DNA from: Corythucha ciliata
Lineage: Eukaryota > Arthropoda > Insecta > Hemiptera > Tingidae
Assembly (NCBI GenBank): GCA_038030265.1
Contig: CM075938.1
Span: 11,819,009 to 11,883,008 of the forward strand
DNA length: 64,000 nucleotides
Direction of reading: 5' to 3'
Shown: positions 8,810 through 22,400 of the stretch, one piece after another
How the letters are laid out: the number at the start of each line of letters is the position of its first letter
Position numbering within the stretch: position 1 is the stretch's first letter
Notes under the pieces: generated by a model
Database searches by the model: none
What the model saw: the letters and a program-made list of their open reading frames with translations, nothing else
Told to the model about the DNA's origin: nothing
Made by a program: the position numbers and the translations under genes

Positions 8810-11800
8810 GTGAGTTTTTTTTGTTTCCTCTCTTCCCACATAATATCTGCTTTTATTTAACATGTGGCTTGGAAATAAGAAAATTCAAACAACTAACTCA
8901 TTCGAAAATACGCGTAATCAAACGGAAAATAACAGAAAAACATTACCGTAGATTTTTTCCTCGATGTCGAAAAATTGTCTCTGAACGTTCATAGTTTGAT
9001 CCAAATTTTTAGTTCTATCGTGAATATATTAACACGAAACTTCGAGTATAATTTCATCAATGAAGAGCGTCACGCGAAGATTTATATTACTGGTAAAATT
9101 TAGTGGTCTAATTTATGAATTTTTCCTCCTCATAACCTTAATTCAAGCCAAGTTGAGTTTTTGACTGCGTAGCATTGGTTGCGTTGAATTTTGGCAAAAC
9201 CACGTGAAGAATCTGTTGCGCTTGGAGTCGACAACGCTTTATTAAAATATTATTGGTTTTAAATTTATTGCTGAAACTGTTGACTCGTATTTCATGGGGT
9301 CTTTGTCTTCCTTGAAAGTCTGGCGATGCATTTATTTCAATGTTATTCTTATCTTTCTGGAATTTGTCTTACTTTCCATTTTCATCGAGGTGGTAATTTA
9401 AACCTGGTTTGCCTAGGTTTTAATCAGGCTAATGACCATAATTAAATTCGCTACAAGGTGGTTTATCGGATGTTTTGCGTCTGTCGTTATAGGGGATTTG
9501 GTTGTGTCCCAGACAATTAGCTGAAGCCTCCACCGCCCCTTAAGTAACTCGTGTTGATCTACGGAAGAGGGGTGTCACTTTCGTGTTTTTAAAGGACGTT
9601 AGAAAAAATATTACAAAGTTTTTATTATTGCTGACACGAGGATGTCTCTCTTGTGCTCTCCTCCCCTCGCACTCACTCACTCTGTCATTCTCTCTCTCTC
9701 TCTTGAAATATAATAAACTTGTCAGCTCCGCCCCTGCGTGTCCCTGTCTATTATGACAAAACTGAGAAAACAATAGGTACAATTTCACCGTGAAAGACGC
9801 TTGACGTGGTTGTTTTTGTGTCGAGCTGTGCTCGCGCGCGAGAGTTCGAGTGAGTAGACACGACGGGAAGAGCTTGAAAGGGGGAGTTGAACAAAACGGG
9901 GTTGAGAAGTGTTGTGGTTGGATCAAACTAATTAACTGTCATTTCCATTTGTGCAGAACTTGACGTCTATCTAGGGCAGACTAAGTAGTTTTCGTGGATG
10001 AAACTGTTTCAGGAAGTATTGTTATTAGGTCAAGCCCTTCTGCATACAAAAACTTGTTCATTTGTTCTGGTTTACACGATTTTACCCAAGTTTGCGCCTT
10101 TTCATGTTAAGCTGGAGCATTAACTTTTTCGTCCACTAAAAACTGTTCCCCCTTCCTTTCCCCAGACCTCTCTTTCGATAGTCTGTCTCTTGTTGTTCTC
10201 GTTAATTGGAAGCAGTGGCGGCTCGTGGCCTCTTGACGGGGTGGGGCACGTCATATTCATAAATATAATTTATTAAAAATCTCGGCGAGATAGCGGATTT
10301 CGTTTATATGCTTTACTTTCCAATCATAGGCTGAATAGATAGTTCACGAATAGGAATTCGTTGTGTTGGTAAAAGCCAGAATGCCTTGAGGGAAAAGTTC
10401 GGGCTTCGGATAAATTCGTTGTTGGACAACGTGCATACACAAGCGTTCAATACGTATTGCCCTGCATGGCCATTTGAGAAAACTCAAACCCGACACCACT
10501 TGGATGTGTTGAACCACTCAGCTCTTGAATAGGTGTCTACATTTCGAGTTCCGGATGGTTTGCCTTTTCCTTTACTAGCTGTCGGCGTCAAGTTTAGAGA
10601 AGGAGTCGACCGAGATTCTTGATCTCAATCCTCAAAAGAAAATACCGAGAGCTTGGAGATTTTGACACTATTCATGCTAAAACTAACTTGAAACTGCGTA
10701 CCTGTATTGCTGAATTAACACAATTGTTCTCCTTTATTTAAATGTGAAATTTGAAACTGCGCACCAAAGTCATATGGATTACAAGTTGCACCACTCCACC
10801 CCCTCCCGCCCTAAATCGGCGGTCTCAAATAAATTTCTCATTTTTGATTCCTCAAGATAGCACTGCGTTCTTTACTTCATTCAAGTTCAGTTTACATGGT
10901 TCCTTTATTTTAGTCCTTTGTGAACTGCAGAGCAGAAATTGTATAGTTTGAAGATCAGGGTCGTACTGAGGCTACTTCTTCTGGGTGGGAGAGTCGGATT
11001 CCCACCACCACCACCACCAAAGAAGATGTAAAATTGGGTGTTCTTCTTCCTGACGTTACTTGTTCTCATCGTGTTTTTGTCCCTTCGTTACAGTTTCAAC
11101 GAACATCTCGTCAATACGATCATAACATTAAAACTAAATGCTGTGAAAGACGCAGGATCAATGCTGCAAAGCACTCCAGGTTGAAGTACTGAAGTAGCAC
11201 TGTGTGTTGTAAGGATGATTAGGGTAACGAGTTAGTAGACCCATCAAACCGGAACACCCGTGGTTAACGATAAAGGGGGGGGGGCGGCTACCTTTGCAAC
11301 AAATTAAATGTTTATTTATTTCGGGAATCTTGAACGAATTTTAATAACTAGTTACCTACTTATTATTGTCAGAACATGACATTTTTTGTATAGTAAGTCT
11401 AAGTTTCCTGGTTGTAATAAGGCCCGTTCACAAACTGTCTGTCAACCCATTGACGTGCGTCCGTGGAAGTTTCAGCCTGTGGAAGTGTCGTGTTTTAAAC
11501 CAATCCAAGAATAAGTCTCTAGTCACCCATGCATTTTTTTGTCCTCGATAGCAAACTGGAAGAACAACTGATTTGAAAGCCCGAGGTTTATTAGCCGTTC
11601 CCACGACGAAGCTTGTGATTCCCTGAAGCATTGGCACACGGCATGAAGGTGATTCTTTCTTTCATAATTTTCCGGCCAGCAGCGTTCTTTTCTTTCGACG
11701 ACACCAAAGTGTGGTCCGGTAGCATGCGCCAGAATAACCCTGTTTCGTCTGCATTATAAATTTGATCAGGAGTAAAATTGTTTTCATGGACAAGCTCTTC

Positions 11801-14800
11801 AAATGCGGTTTGGAAAGGTTGTACTGCGTCGATTTTACTCGATAGTTTCTCGCCTGTAATTTTGAGGTGTCTAATTCCATGACGCCTTTTGAAGTTGTCT
11901 AACCAACCTTTACATGCTCTAAAATCTTGGTGATCTGGTCCTGGTGAAATTTGACGATGGAAAAGACGGGCCTTTTCACACAACATTTCCCCACTCACCG
12001 GAACATGCAACCTCCTTTGCTGTAAGAACCACATGAAAAGTGCACTTTCTACCTTGGGAAATTCAGGAGCTTTTATGGTTTTTCTCTTCCCGGGCCCACT
12101 TTCCGTTTCTCCGACGAACTTTTCGATCTTCTCTTTGTTTTTTTTTTTTATGTCAGCAATCGTAGCTTTGCCTATACCGTACTGCGTTGCAATGGAACTG
12201 TAGCTTGTTCCTTTTTCTAGCAGGCTGAGTATTTCGGTTTTTTGTTTGAGAGTCAAAGTTACGTGTTTACGAGGAGCCATCACGGAATTAAGAAAAAAGA
12301 GGAAGAAAAAACTGGTAGAAAGTAAAAACTGAGGAGCTGTGAAAAACAGAAGTCGAAGTTCCAAGAATCGTTCCGAGTTGGAGAGAGGAGAGTCAGAGAG
12401 AGGGTAGAGGAAGGGTGATCGAGGGAGCCCGTTCGGATTACCGCGTCGTTCGGAGTACCTAGGGTTCGGATTAGCGCAACCCGCCTGTTTATGCCTTTTA
12501 AAACGTTTGGAAAATCATATCTCAGAAACAATTGAGTTTCGGGCTATGATGTATTTGGCATTTTCGATTGCAAATAAGGTCTACTTTCATCCACAAAGTC
12601 CGTGCTAGATTCGGCACATCCTGCATAAAAATGGTCAAGGGCCGAGACGAGTCTACAGCATCCGATCTCGTATTCCTAGGTGTTTAAACCGCATCTACTG
12701 TATACATAACGAAACAGAGTGATAGTTACAAATTGTTAACAAATTTGAGAGCAGAAGCCCCCCAGGGAAAAGTTAAAAACCTACGCCCTTTCATGAAAGC
12801 TTTTTCGTAATTGAATAAAGTAAGAATTGCAGAGGCATCTATCGGGATCGATTTTCCCAAAATGCTTCAGGACCGTGTCTTATCAAAAGCGACGCGACTT
12901 GTAATCCATATGACTTTGCTGCGCACATTAAAAGGCTGAAGCACCTCGCACAAATCACGAAGCGCACCTCGAAGGAAAGAAAAAAATACCGACACGATAA
13001 CAGCAAACAGCAAACAAGACACAGACTGAAAACCGGCTGAAATCTAGAGAAGACCGAGAGGTTCCTTTTCCCTCCTATCACTACTAGACAACGTTTTTGT
13101 ACTACCCCGTACTAAACCCAGCTTAATGAAACGCCAACAACAAAGAGTAAAAGTTGTCGAACGCTCATTCCCAGTTCCACATAGAAATGCATTGGAGCCC
13201 CGGGGTGGTGCCCGAATTTGTGGATGAAGCGTCGAAGGGAAGGGAGGGAAAAGAGCCTTTTGCGCACCCAATTTTCTGCACGTTCGGGGCACAGGACCAC
13301 ACTGGAAATATTCAATTGTCCCTTGAAACATAATGGTGGTTTCTCTTCCACCAAGAACGGTTGAATCTCCGCCTGTTGGAAGCAAAATAAGAAGGTAATT
13401 TCTGAAAATTGCAAAAAAGAAGCTAACTTTTTATTTATTTTTTCTGGAATTTCTAATTTTTGTGAAGTCATTTTGCCCATTTTTTTTTTGTTTTTTTTGC
13501 ATATTTTTTGGGTCCTATTTTTGGTGGGGCGTGCGCCCAAATGTCCTAGTGGACGAGCCGCCCGTGATTGGAAGAGTCGGAAAGTTTGGTGCATTCAAAA
13601 ACCAAATTCGCGTACTTGTCTCTTACAATAACGAAATTTCGTGGGTTTGACTCATTTGAATGCCATGTTTGCAGATTTCTCACCCTCAAAGTCACTTCGA
13701 GGGGTTAGCTCTTTGAAACCTGGAATTTTGCGGACTTTGCTAATTCTTGTTTTTGTTTAGGGGGGGGGGCTAGACATAAAGCTATTAGCCTAATTCTTGG
13801 TAATTCATGTTCGGTTTCTGAAAAAATAAAAAGTGTACCGGTTCAGTTTTTGGAATTTACAAAATCAGTTTCACAGATCTGGGGCCTATTTTTTGAAAGT
13901 AATTTTCAACTCTTGTCTTTTCACTTTGCACTTTTTCCAACTCTTTCCATGTGACAAATTTGTAGAGTGCAAAGTGTAGAGTTCAAAATCCAATTTGGCG
14001 CGGTTGTAAAGAAGAAAACTGGACCAATTTTTATGGCTTGACAAGAAGAAATTGTTCATCCCCTATTGAATTGAAGAGGAAATACATAACATCGCCATAA
14101 ATGACAATGGCGGTTGTGGCTCCTTCAAGACTCATTTCGCGGTGTTGACGATTTGAACCCCCAAAGTCGCCGGTTAGGTCTTTTCAAAAACCTAATTTGG
14201 GATTTGGCTCACTCAAAAAACCAATTTGCTGGTTTTGCTCATCCCAGAGCTCAGTTTAGTGATTTTCTCCGTTAATGATGGACTTCACCACCTCGGCTTA
14301 AGTTTCAGCTTAGTTAAGCCGAACCTTGAATGCAGCTTTTCCCTTAAGTCCGACTTAATTTTAAGCGGAACCTTAAGCCGAGGTGGAGAAATCCACCACA
14401 AGTAGGTATATTTTCCCGGTGATGGCTCTTGCTAAAACCAATATTCGTAAATTTGCATCTCATACATAAAACCCAAATTTCGCTTGCGTGTTTGGCTCAC
14501 CCAAAAACCAATTTTGGATCTGTAAAATTAGATTGTTTTGCGAAGAGGCTTGCTCTTCAGCCCCCGAAGCCAATTATAGGAATCTGTGGAGGAATATGAC
14601 AGCGAGTATTGTCTTTCGAGGCTGACCACTTTTTTGCTTTCACTGTAATAGCTAGGAAAAATCCTCTGGATATCCGACTGAATTTTTCGGCCTCGTAACT
14701 TGTAAGTTACTTACCTAGCTTTTGGGCTGTCAGTCATTTTAGACCGGAAGAATGACTACAGGCCAATTTCATGTTGAGGCAAATACAGTTTATTTTAGCC

Positions 14801-16378
14801 ACGAAGAAACCGTCAACGGTAATTTATAAATGACTAATTGAACCAGGAACTTGAAATTAGTAAACCTTCTTCTGAATGGTTTACATTCTTTAAAGTGTTT
14901 ACTGATACGAGTAAACTGTAAATATTTACGAGTGAAGAAACATCCCTGGTCCCACCAATCACGCGTAAGAAATCTTCCTGTCCTGTGAGGCAATTCGATG
15001 GTGCCATTCGAATACGACATCGGGAAAAAACTACCCCGTATAACTTGTTTCTACTGTGGGTTACTTGTCCAAATACAGTTTTTGAGGCAATCTCAAATTT
15101 TTCCTCCAGAACTATCAGATTCCGGGGTACATCAGGTTCCGAACAAAATGTTCGTTTTATACAATCAGGTTTTAGAGCTAAATTACCACTTTTGAACAGA
15201 ATAATGATTTTTCTCGAGTAGCCCTATTTTGAGTGGCAAAATTGTCATTTCCCAAATTGTCATATTCTAACCCCCCTCAAAGAAATATTGAATAAGTCAG
15301 TTTCAAAAAATGAAACATTCTAGTACATTTGGGAACTATTTGACAAGTTTTGTATCCAATTTAGAAGAGGTAAATTGACGGTTTCCTTATAGTTCCGTAT
15401 TTTGACCAGTTCTGAGGGTCGTGAATTGAAGAAAATGTTGTTGCCGGGGCAGAGGTGTCGCAAGTGGTCCAGTGTAGTGGTCACAGAGATTTGAGTTGCG
15501 GTCAACATTGTCTGTTTTCCATCGAATAACAAGCAAACATGTGTTTGGGACTGAATTCCCAGTTTCGTTGACGAACTTAAAGTTTTGTAGGATGTATTGC
15601 CGGCTACGGACAATAATAAGGAACCGGGTTGCAGATAACTTCTGCGTTTCTTATGGAAAAATTGTTATTTAATTGGTAGACTTGGACAATTGCATTCGAT
15701 TTTTATTCTCAATTGTCTACCTTTCAGTGCTCGATCAGTCTGAGAGCCGATTGTTTAAGGCTCCGATTGTAATCGTGAAAAGGGACGAAGGTTAATGTCA
15801 AACCTGCCAGATCTGAATCCTGTTCGAAAACGTCGGGAAAAATGCCGCAAGGGTGGTTACATTGGCGGGATAATGTTTTTTTCTTATTCGAGAGTCCTGG
15901 ATCCCGGCTTGCGGCATTTTTTCCCGACCATTCGGAATAAGGACTCTGGACTTTCGTTCAAAAAATGCATCATTTTCCCTAGTAACATCATTTTCAAAAA
16001 GCAGGAAGCAGGACCGATCAATTTCACGAAAATTGCAATGTAGTCCCTGGAAATGTTGATTAACGGATTCAATACCAGCAACAGATTAGGCTAGGAATTC
16101 GCCCATTGCTTTCACGTGTGATCACGTCACGGCCCTAAAAAGTATAAGTTTATAGTTTATTTGTTTTATTTTTTCTCCTTGAAGGTTACACTCTGAACGT
16201 TATACCTGATAGCATTTTCCATTGGCAAACAAATCTGCATCTTGGCAGTTATTCTCCACCCGTTTTCTCCATTAACATATTATTTATTCGGAAAGGACGT
16301 ATGGAAATAAACGGCTCCAATGCAGAATTTTGTGTGAATAGAAAATGCCATAAGACGTTAGCGTCATATAACTTACTG

Positions 16379-16425
<47 letters not shown>

Positions 16426-19400
16426 CATACATACAAGCAAGTATAGAGTATACAAGAGTTACGTCCATCGTTCGGTTTGATCAGTTGATCACGCTGAAGA
16501 CCGAAGCTTCAAAGACGTCCGCCGTATCGTACCGCGCCATTAAACCATTTGTCAATGTAGCCTACTGCAGGTTTAATCCTCGAAGCTTTGAACTTGTGAG
16601 TTAAATAGGTATTTGTTTCACCTTGATTCGACCTCTTTGAATTGATCAATGTGGTGTGCCTTGCTAATTAATCGCTGGTATTGTCACCCCCTTCCCTTCT
16701 AGTAAAACTATAACGAATCCACATAACTTTGAAAAAAATGAGGAACTTCCTAATTAACTTGGCCCTGAAACTCTTTTTAACGCGATGCTTTCTCTTCTGT
16801 AAATAATATACACAAATTATTTAAATAAATTACATCGTCTACTGCTTTTTTCCTACCGTTCATATGTTTTGGTGACAAGATTTCTTGTTGTTGTGGTTTA
16901 CCTGTTCATCTCAGCCGGAAAAGTGAAATACGGGCTCCCGAGTTCCTGGTAGGGGAAGGGTCCCTACTTTGGACAGGGGCATACCTTGGACACTTGATGG
17001 TTTTCCCTGGTTGGGAAACGCTCAATGAGCCCTAACAAATTTGAGTAGTGCAAGGTGATGTGGCAGAACGTTTTATTTAGTTATTAATAATATGGTAGTT
17101 GCTTTACTAGAGATAAAAATGTTCGTTTAAATTTGGTGGTGCCAACTAAATTTTAGCAGCTAACTTTCATATCTCCTGCTGCACGGGTAAGTAATTTTTG
17201 GCCATCTCATTTTATTGATAATGATAAAAGAGGCTCTTTTAATCTAAAAGTGATTGTTTTACTGATTGATGGAGGTAATTGACCAGCTTTCAACTTTCTG
17301 TCCCAAAAGTGAGAGTATCCAACCTTGGACAGTCAGAAGTGTTCCTACCTTGGACAGTGTAAGGCTTGTACTTTTTGCATGTTTAAGGCCCATGATGTAT
17401 TTGATTGGATTGATTTTGGATGCCGAAGAGCAAAGAATGCCACGAAAAGAGCTCGTTCACCACCAGACGCCAGCCAACCAAAAAGAAACGTGTGCCTCAA
17501 CCAGAAATGTTTTTCTGCATGAGGTGGAGTTCTAGACAGCTAGGATCATGGCCTTTCAACCTTATAAGCTTTCGATACCAAGCCATGTTACCAACTCATT
17601 TTCAGTGAAAATTTAGTTAAGTTTTGTTCTCGAGATTTTATTTCTGTAGTCTTCGTGATTTTTCCCTGAAATATAATAATATTATATTTATAACGTCCTA
17701 TTAAACTCGTTAGAGTTTGAAATACAACTTTTCCTTTTAATCCTAGTGGAGACGACCCTTGAACAGTAGGTGTCCAACGTTGGGGACCTACATGTCCAAG
17801 GTAAGTGACCGGGTTCGAACCTTGGACAGAATGACACTTTTCACTAATAAATGTTTCACGCATGAGTAGGTCGTCCAAAAATCTTGTATTCACAGAAATA
17901 AGTAGTTGGCAAGTGGGGCTACCAGAATGTATAAACAAAATGAAAAAAATTTGCCACTAAGCCATGGTTTCAGTGGATTGAAAAAAAAGTGTTCAAGGTA
18001 GGGACCCTTCCCCTATAAGCTTATACACCCTCTCCCTCCCAACACGACAGTTTTTCCCAAACAATGCCCTCCTGTTGAAGAAGCCTAACTGGAAAGAAAC
18101 GTAGTAAACGGAGGTGAGCATAAATCGTATTTCCCGAAAAAGTTGTTGAGTTTATGAAACAGAGTTGTACTGTTTAGACCCTGGGGATTAATCTTTGTGG
18201 AAATGAGAGTGTCAAGCTAGTAAGCCTAGGCCCTCAAGCTTGTTGCCTCTGGAATCCGGAGGGGGGCAAACTTTTCATTTTTTTTTATCATCGTCGTACC
18301 TTTTCTCTTCGTGCATACCTCAGCAATTATATTTTTTGCCCCCCGCCCCATGTAAATTTTTCTGTTTAGACAAAGTTGATAAGTCCAGTTTCCTCAGCAC
18401 TACGCAAATGTGATGTCGGAATCCGCCTCGTATGCTATTAATTGTTGTTTTGGCGTCATGCCTGTTCGTATAAATCTTGAGTGGTGGCGTTGTCAGAGAA
18501 CTATGTATGCAAATCTCTGACTTGGGCTCCTCTTGATTCGTTGAGTTGGCGACTAATTACAACAGTAGGTAGGTGAATTCATGAGAGTGTGAACAGTGGC
18601 AATTTTATATAGTACGGCTCCACTGTCTCGGTGCTGTGAATTAGCGAGACCCGCTGTCCAAGTTTCGCATAATTCAGAAACAGCTAAGTCAGTTATATCG
18701 ATCTGTGTATCGCTTGTGTGCGTTTACTGCAAAAAATCATTCACAGGTTCTTAGTTTTCTTTGGTGGGCTACTTCTAACCAGTCTACTTTCAGTTAGGTG
18801 ATAGCGGCTTCGAGTTTAAAAATTGCGACTTGTCGATGTTGAACCAATTATTTGTTGGCTACTAGTGCGTGGACTGGGCTCAAATGAAGACTTATAAATC
18901 ATTGCATATGTGTGTATGTGCGCGTATTTGACAGAATAATTGTAATTCAGATTAATTTAACGATTTCATTGCCCTAATGGGTAAATAAGTTGTGTTTTTA
19001 TTCGATTTAATCTGGTTGGTTTCGTATAATCGAGCCTACTACATTTTTTGTTGGTTTATTACCTCAACCTCATTCTATCACCCGGAAACCACACTCGTAG
19101 ACAGTGGTAAATTAATCTCGAATAGAGAGAATAACTTCCATCCTGTTGTTTTTTTTTTTAGCTCAATTTGTTTTTCTCCGTCATCTCCCGTACATTAGTT
19201 TTTTTAAGTGGTGATACAAGTGTGTGCATTTATGAGTGTTTTGTTTGAAAGATAAAACACGCGATAAATAGTGAGAACATTGTTGTTCCACAGTTTTCTT
19301 TATAGTTCGTAATGACAGTCAATACATATTGGAATCGATCACCTCATATCTTCTCCGCAAGTGATGAGAATGGATGGTAACATAGTCGAATGGCGCGAGA

Positions 19401-22400
19401 AGGAAAATTATGATCGATTGAGAAGCCGTGTGATGCGATTGTTTTACAAACTTGAAGAACTTAGAAACGAAACGCTGTAAGCCCCCACCTCTCTTCTATT
19501 CTCTCACTCACTCGCTCTCTCTCTCTCGCTTGCCTAGGTTTCTGGAAGCCCTGAAAATTGTTAATGAATTCAAGCAAAATGTTATTAAAACATTCCTCGC
19601 CTGATATAAGAAGAGGTAGAGAAAGAGAGTTGAGAGGAAAGGCGAGTACGCTCGTGGATCTCGACTCTTTATGCTGTTGGTAATAAAATAGCTCTTATAA
19701 AAACAGTTTATTAATTGAAAAATAACAAAAGATAATCTAGAGCGTAGAATGTGTCCACATAACTTTTGCACATTATTGTAGCTCCACGACCAACAGTTTA
19801 TTTATTTTCAGAAAAAAATCTTATTTATCGGTTTGGTGGGAAGCAGGCTTCGCTCAGGTTCTTTGTTAGAGTATGTTGTTTCATAGAGGGCCAAGAGTCG
19901 TTTTTTGGTGCACTGTTTTGATACAGGTTTTCGGAGTGGGTGAAGATTTCTCGGGAGGCTCGGTTTGTCTGTCAATGAGAAACCGCGCTCTGGGAGCTCG
20001 CCACGTAAAGTTGACTTCTTGTGTCCTTCGCCTTTTGGGCTTAACTCTCATGGTGTTCGATGGTTGTAGGGTATACAGTGGGCGTCGCTTCAGGAGACCC
20101 TAGTGGGCAAGGTCCAGTATAGAGACCCAGTTTCAGTGTTGGCAAAAACCGTTTTCAACTTTTCCGATTATCATTATTATTGATTATGTCCCGTGAAACA
20201 GTTTTGGTCACCAACTTGCCTGTCCCCCTCCAAGTTTTCTGGTGAATACAGCAGTTTGTGGCGAAGAACAGAAAGCTTTTGAATCCCATGTATAAGTAGC
20301 AACGTGAAGATTTATTTTAAAAGTCCAGAAGCAAATCTCTGGAGGGTTTGAACCCCTAAAGGCGTGGCTACACATGTGTCCATATTGGCCCAATTAGTAC
20401 CTAATTACTTTCCAGTATCAATCAATTTCTAGCATTGCCTAGAAACGAACCAGCTGGACATTGAAACGCATTGTCAAGTATTTGACACAATCACTTTATT
20501 TACCGAATTGCTGAGTTTTAAATGAGGAACCCTGATGTGACACCCCAAATTTCAGTAGTTAAATTATTATACACACCTACACGCATCGTTTAGGGGGGAG
20601 ATTTATCCGAACGTCTAATCCATTTACATAATTACATGTTTTGATTCAGATAGAACAGGTGAAAAATTCCCCCTCGAGGCAGACCAACGATGTATAAACC
20701 TGGGGGTCTATTCTCTAACTCCGAAGCAATAGCTTTTTCGCAGTCGTATTTTTATTTCATTAATTTTCTTCAAACATGAAAATTAAATTGAATGAAATAG
20801 ACACATGGCTGGCGAAAAACATATTGCTTGTTGTTAGAGAATAGGCCCCCTGGATTGCTCACAGCGGTCTGGAGGGGCGTGGAGGGGGCAGGTCGTCCCC
20901 TGATAAACAATCACCCTGTCCCTTTCCTTGTGTGGTCATGGCAACACGGAAACTCCATCAGCTTGGGAACTTAACTGATTGCTACTCTTTATCAGCAGTG
21001 ATGAGCAATCCAGGGGGCCTGTTCTGTAACTTTTAGTTGAGTTTCACTATCACTGTCACTGTTCCCTGTCCTTTCAACTGTTCCTTGTAACTGTCATTTG
21101 AACTGCTTCCTGTGATGTTGACTGGAGTTCCGTAAAACCAGCCAAGTGTTCCTTTATAACCTAAACATTACCTTTCCATGACTAGAAATTATTATTTTGT
21201 AATAAATATCACGCTGTTAATAATTCAAAAATAAAGCAAACAAAAACTAAAAACATTTACTCAAAAAAAGGAATACACGCCGGAGAAGAAACTAACTGAA
21301 AAATTTAAAAAGCCCGAAAGCCGATCAAAGGTTATAAACAATACTCTTCAAGTGATCCTTGTAACACCACTTGGCTATCCCAAAGGATAGTGAGAGTGTT
21401 CCTCCAGTCGTGACGTCAGGGGAACAGCTACAAGAGAACACTGACATACAGAACACCAAAACATGACGTCACAACAGGACCTGACTGTTCCTAGGATCAG
21501 TCAAATTCTTACAGAACAAGCCCCCAGTTCTTTTATATATCGTTGAGGCAGACTTGTGTGAAAATAGAAAACGTTATCTATTTCTTGCGTTGAATCAAAA
21601 CGTTTATGTTCAGACTATGAGTTGCCTCCTTCTGTGGACAAAAGAGCGTAGAAAGGTATCCTACTGGAACGGTAGGAAGAGTTTGGTAGTTGTAGGACTG
21701 TATATGAACGTGTTTGGCTTCTTTGTTTCCGATCACGCCTTGTATACGTTTTATAAAAGCGAATGAAAAACTCAGCTTTTCTTGTTTTTGTATCGACGTC
21801 ATTTTTTTTGAAAGGAAAAGCCCTCAATCATTTTCGCGAAGTTCATACTTCTCACGCTCTTTTGAAAACAACCATCACCGCTATGAGTGCCCTTCTGTGT
21901 ATGACAGATAATATATTATGTGAATGCGGAAATAAAGTGGTTCCTGCACGCCAACATTGGATGTCTCTTCTCGGCGCAGTCACTTGGGTTTTCTCGTTGC
22001 TTCGCTTTTTTTATTTTCTCATGGGAATGGTTTTTGAGGAGGGAAGTATGATTTCCTGATGTCCGCGCGTTCTGGCTATGCTGTTGTATTACATTCAACG
22101 ATTTGTTTGCGCTTATGCGAACATGCTCGATCACGGGAGACACTTTTAAATTGGGTTATGAACAATCTGAACCAAGGTGGTCGTATGGTAGCACCTGTAG
22201 TAGACGCGGCCCATGCTCTTATTATTTATTTTATTTCCCTTTTTTCTCCTTTGTTATGCGTTTACCATGAGAAACTCATAAACAAGCACTAAACCTAAGT
22301 TTTTTGGATTTATTTATTTTACAACGCATAACCATTGTTACAGCAAGGCTGATTTCTTGCGGTTAGGAAAAAAGTATTTTAATTGGACCTCAACCGAACG

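Noticed and set aside
9540..9926. 128-codon minus-strand frame
   Set aside because: It passes through a CT/GA microsatellite; composition explains the open frame.
13044..13594. Two overlapping minus-strand frames of 113 and 160 codons
   Set aside because: They have no recognisable motifs, are Lys- and Phe-rich in low-complexity parts, and have no splice or conservation support.
16249..16455. Met-Tyr-Val-Cys repeat protein
   Set aside because: It is only the translation of the ACAT microsatellite.
17806..17822. tRNA B-box-like GGTTCGAACCT
   Set aside because: No acceptor stem, A box or anticodon arm fits around it; it is part of the CTTGGACA repeat element.
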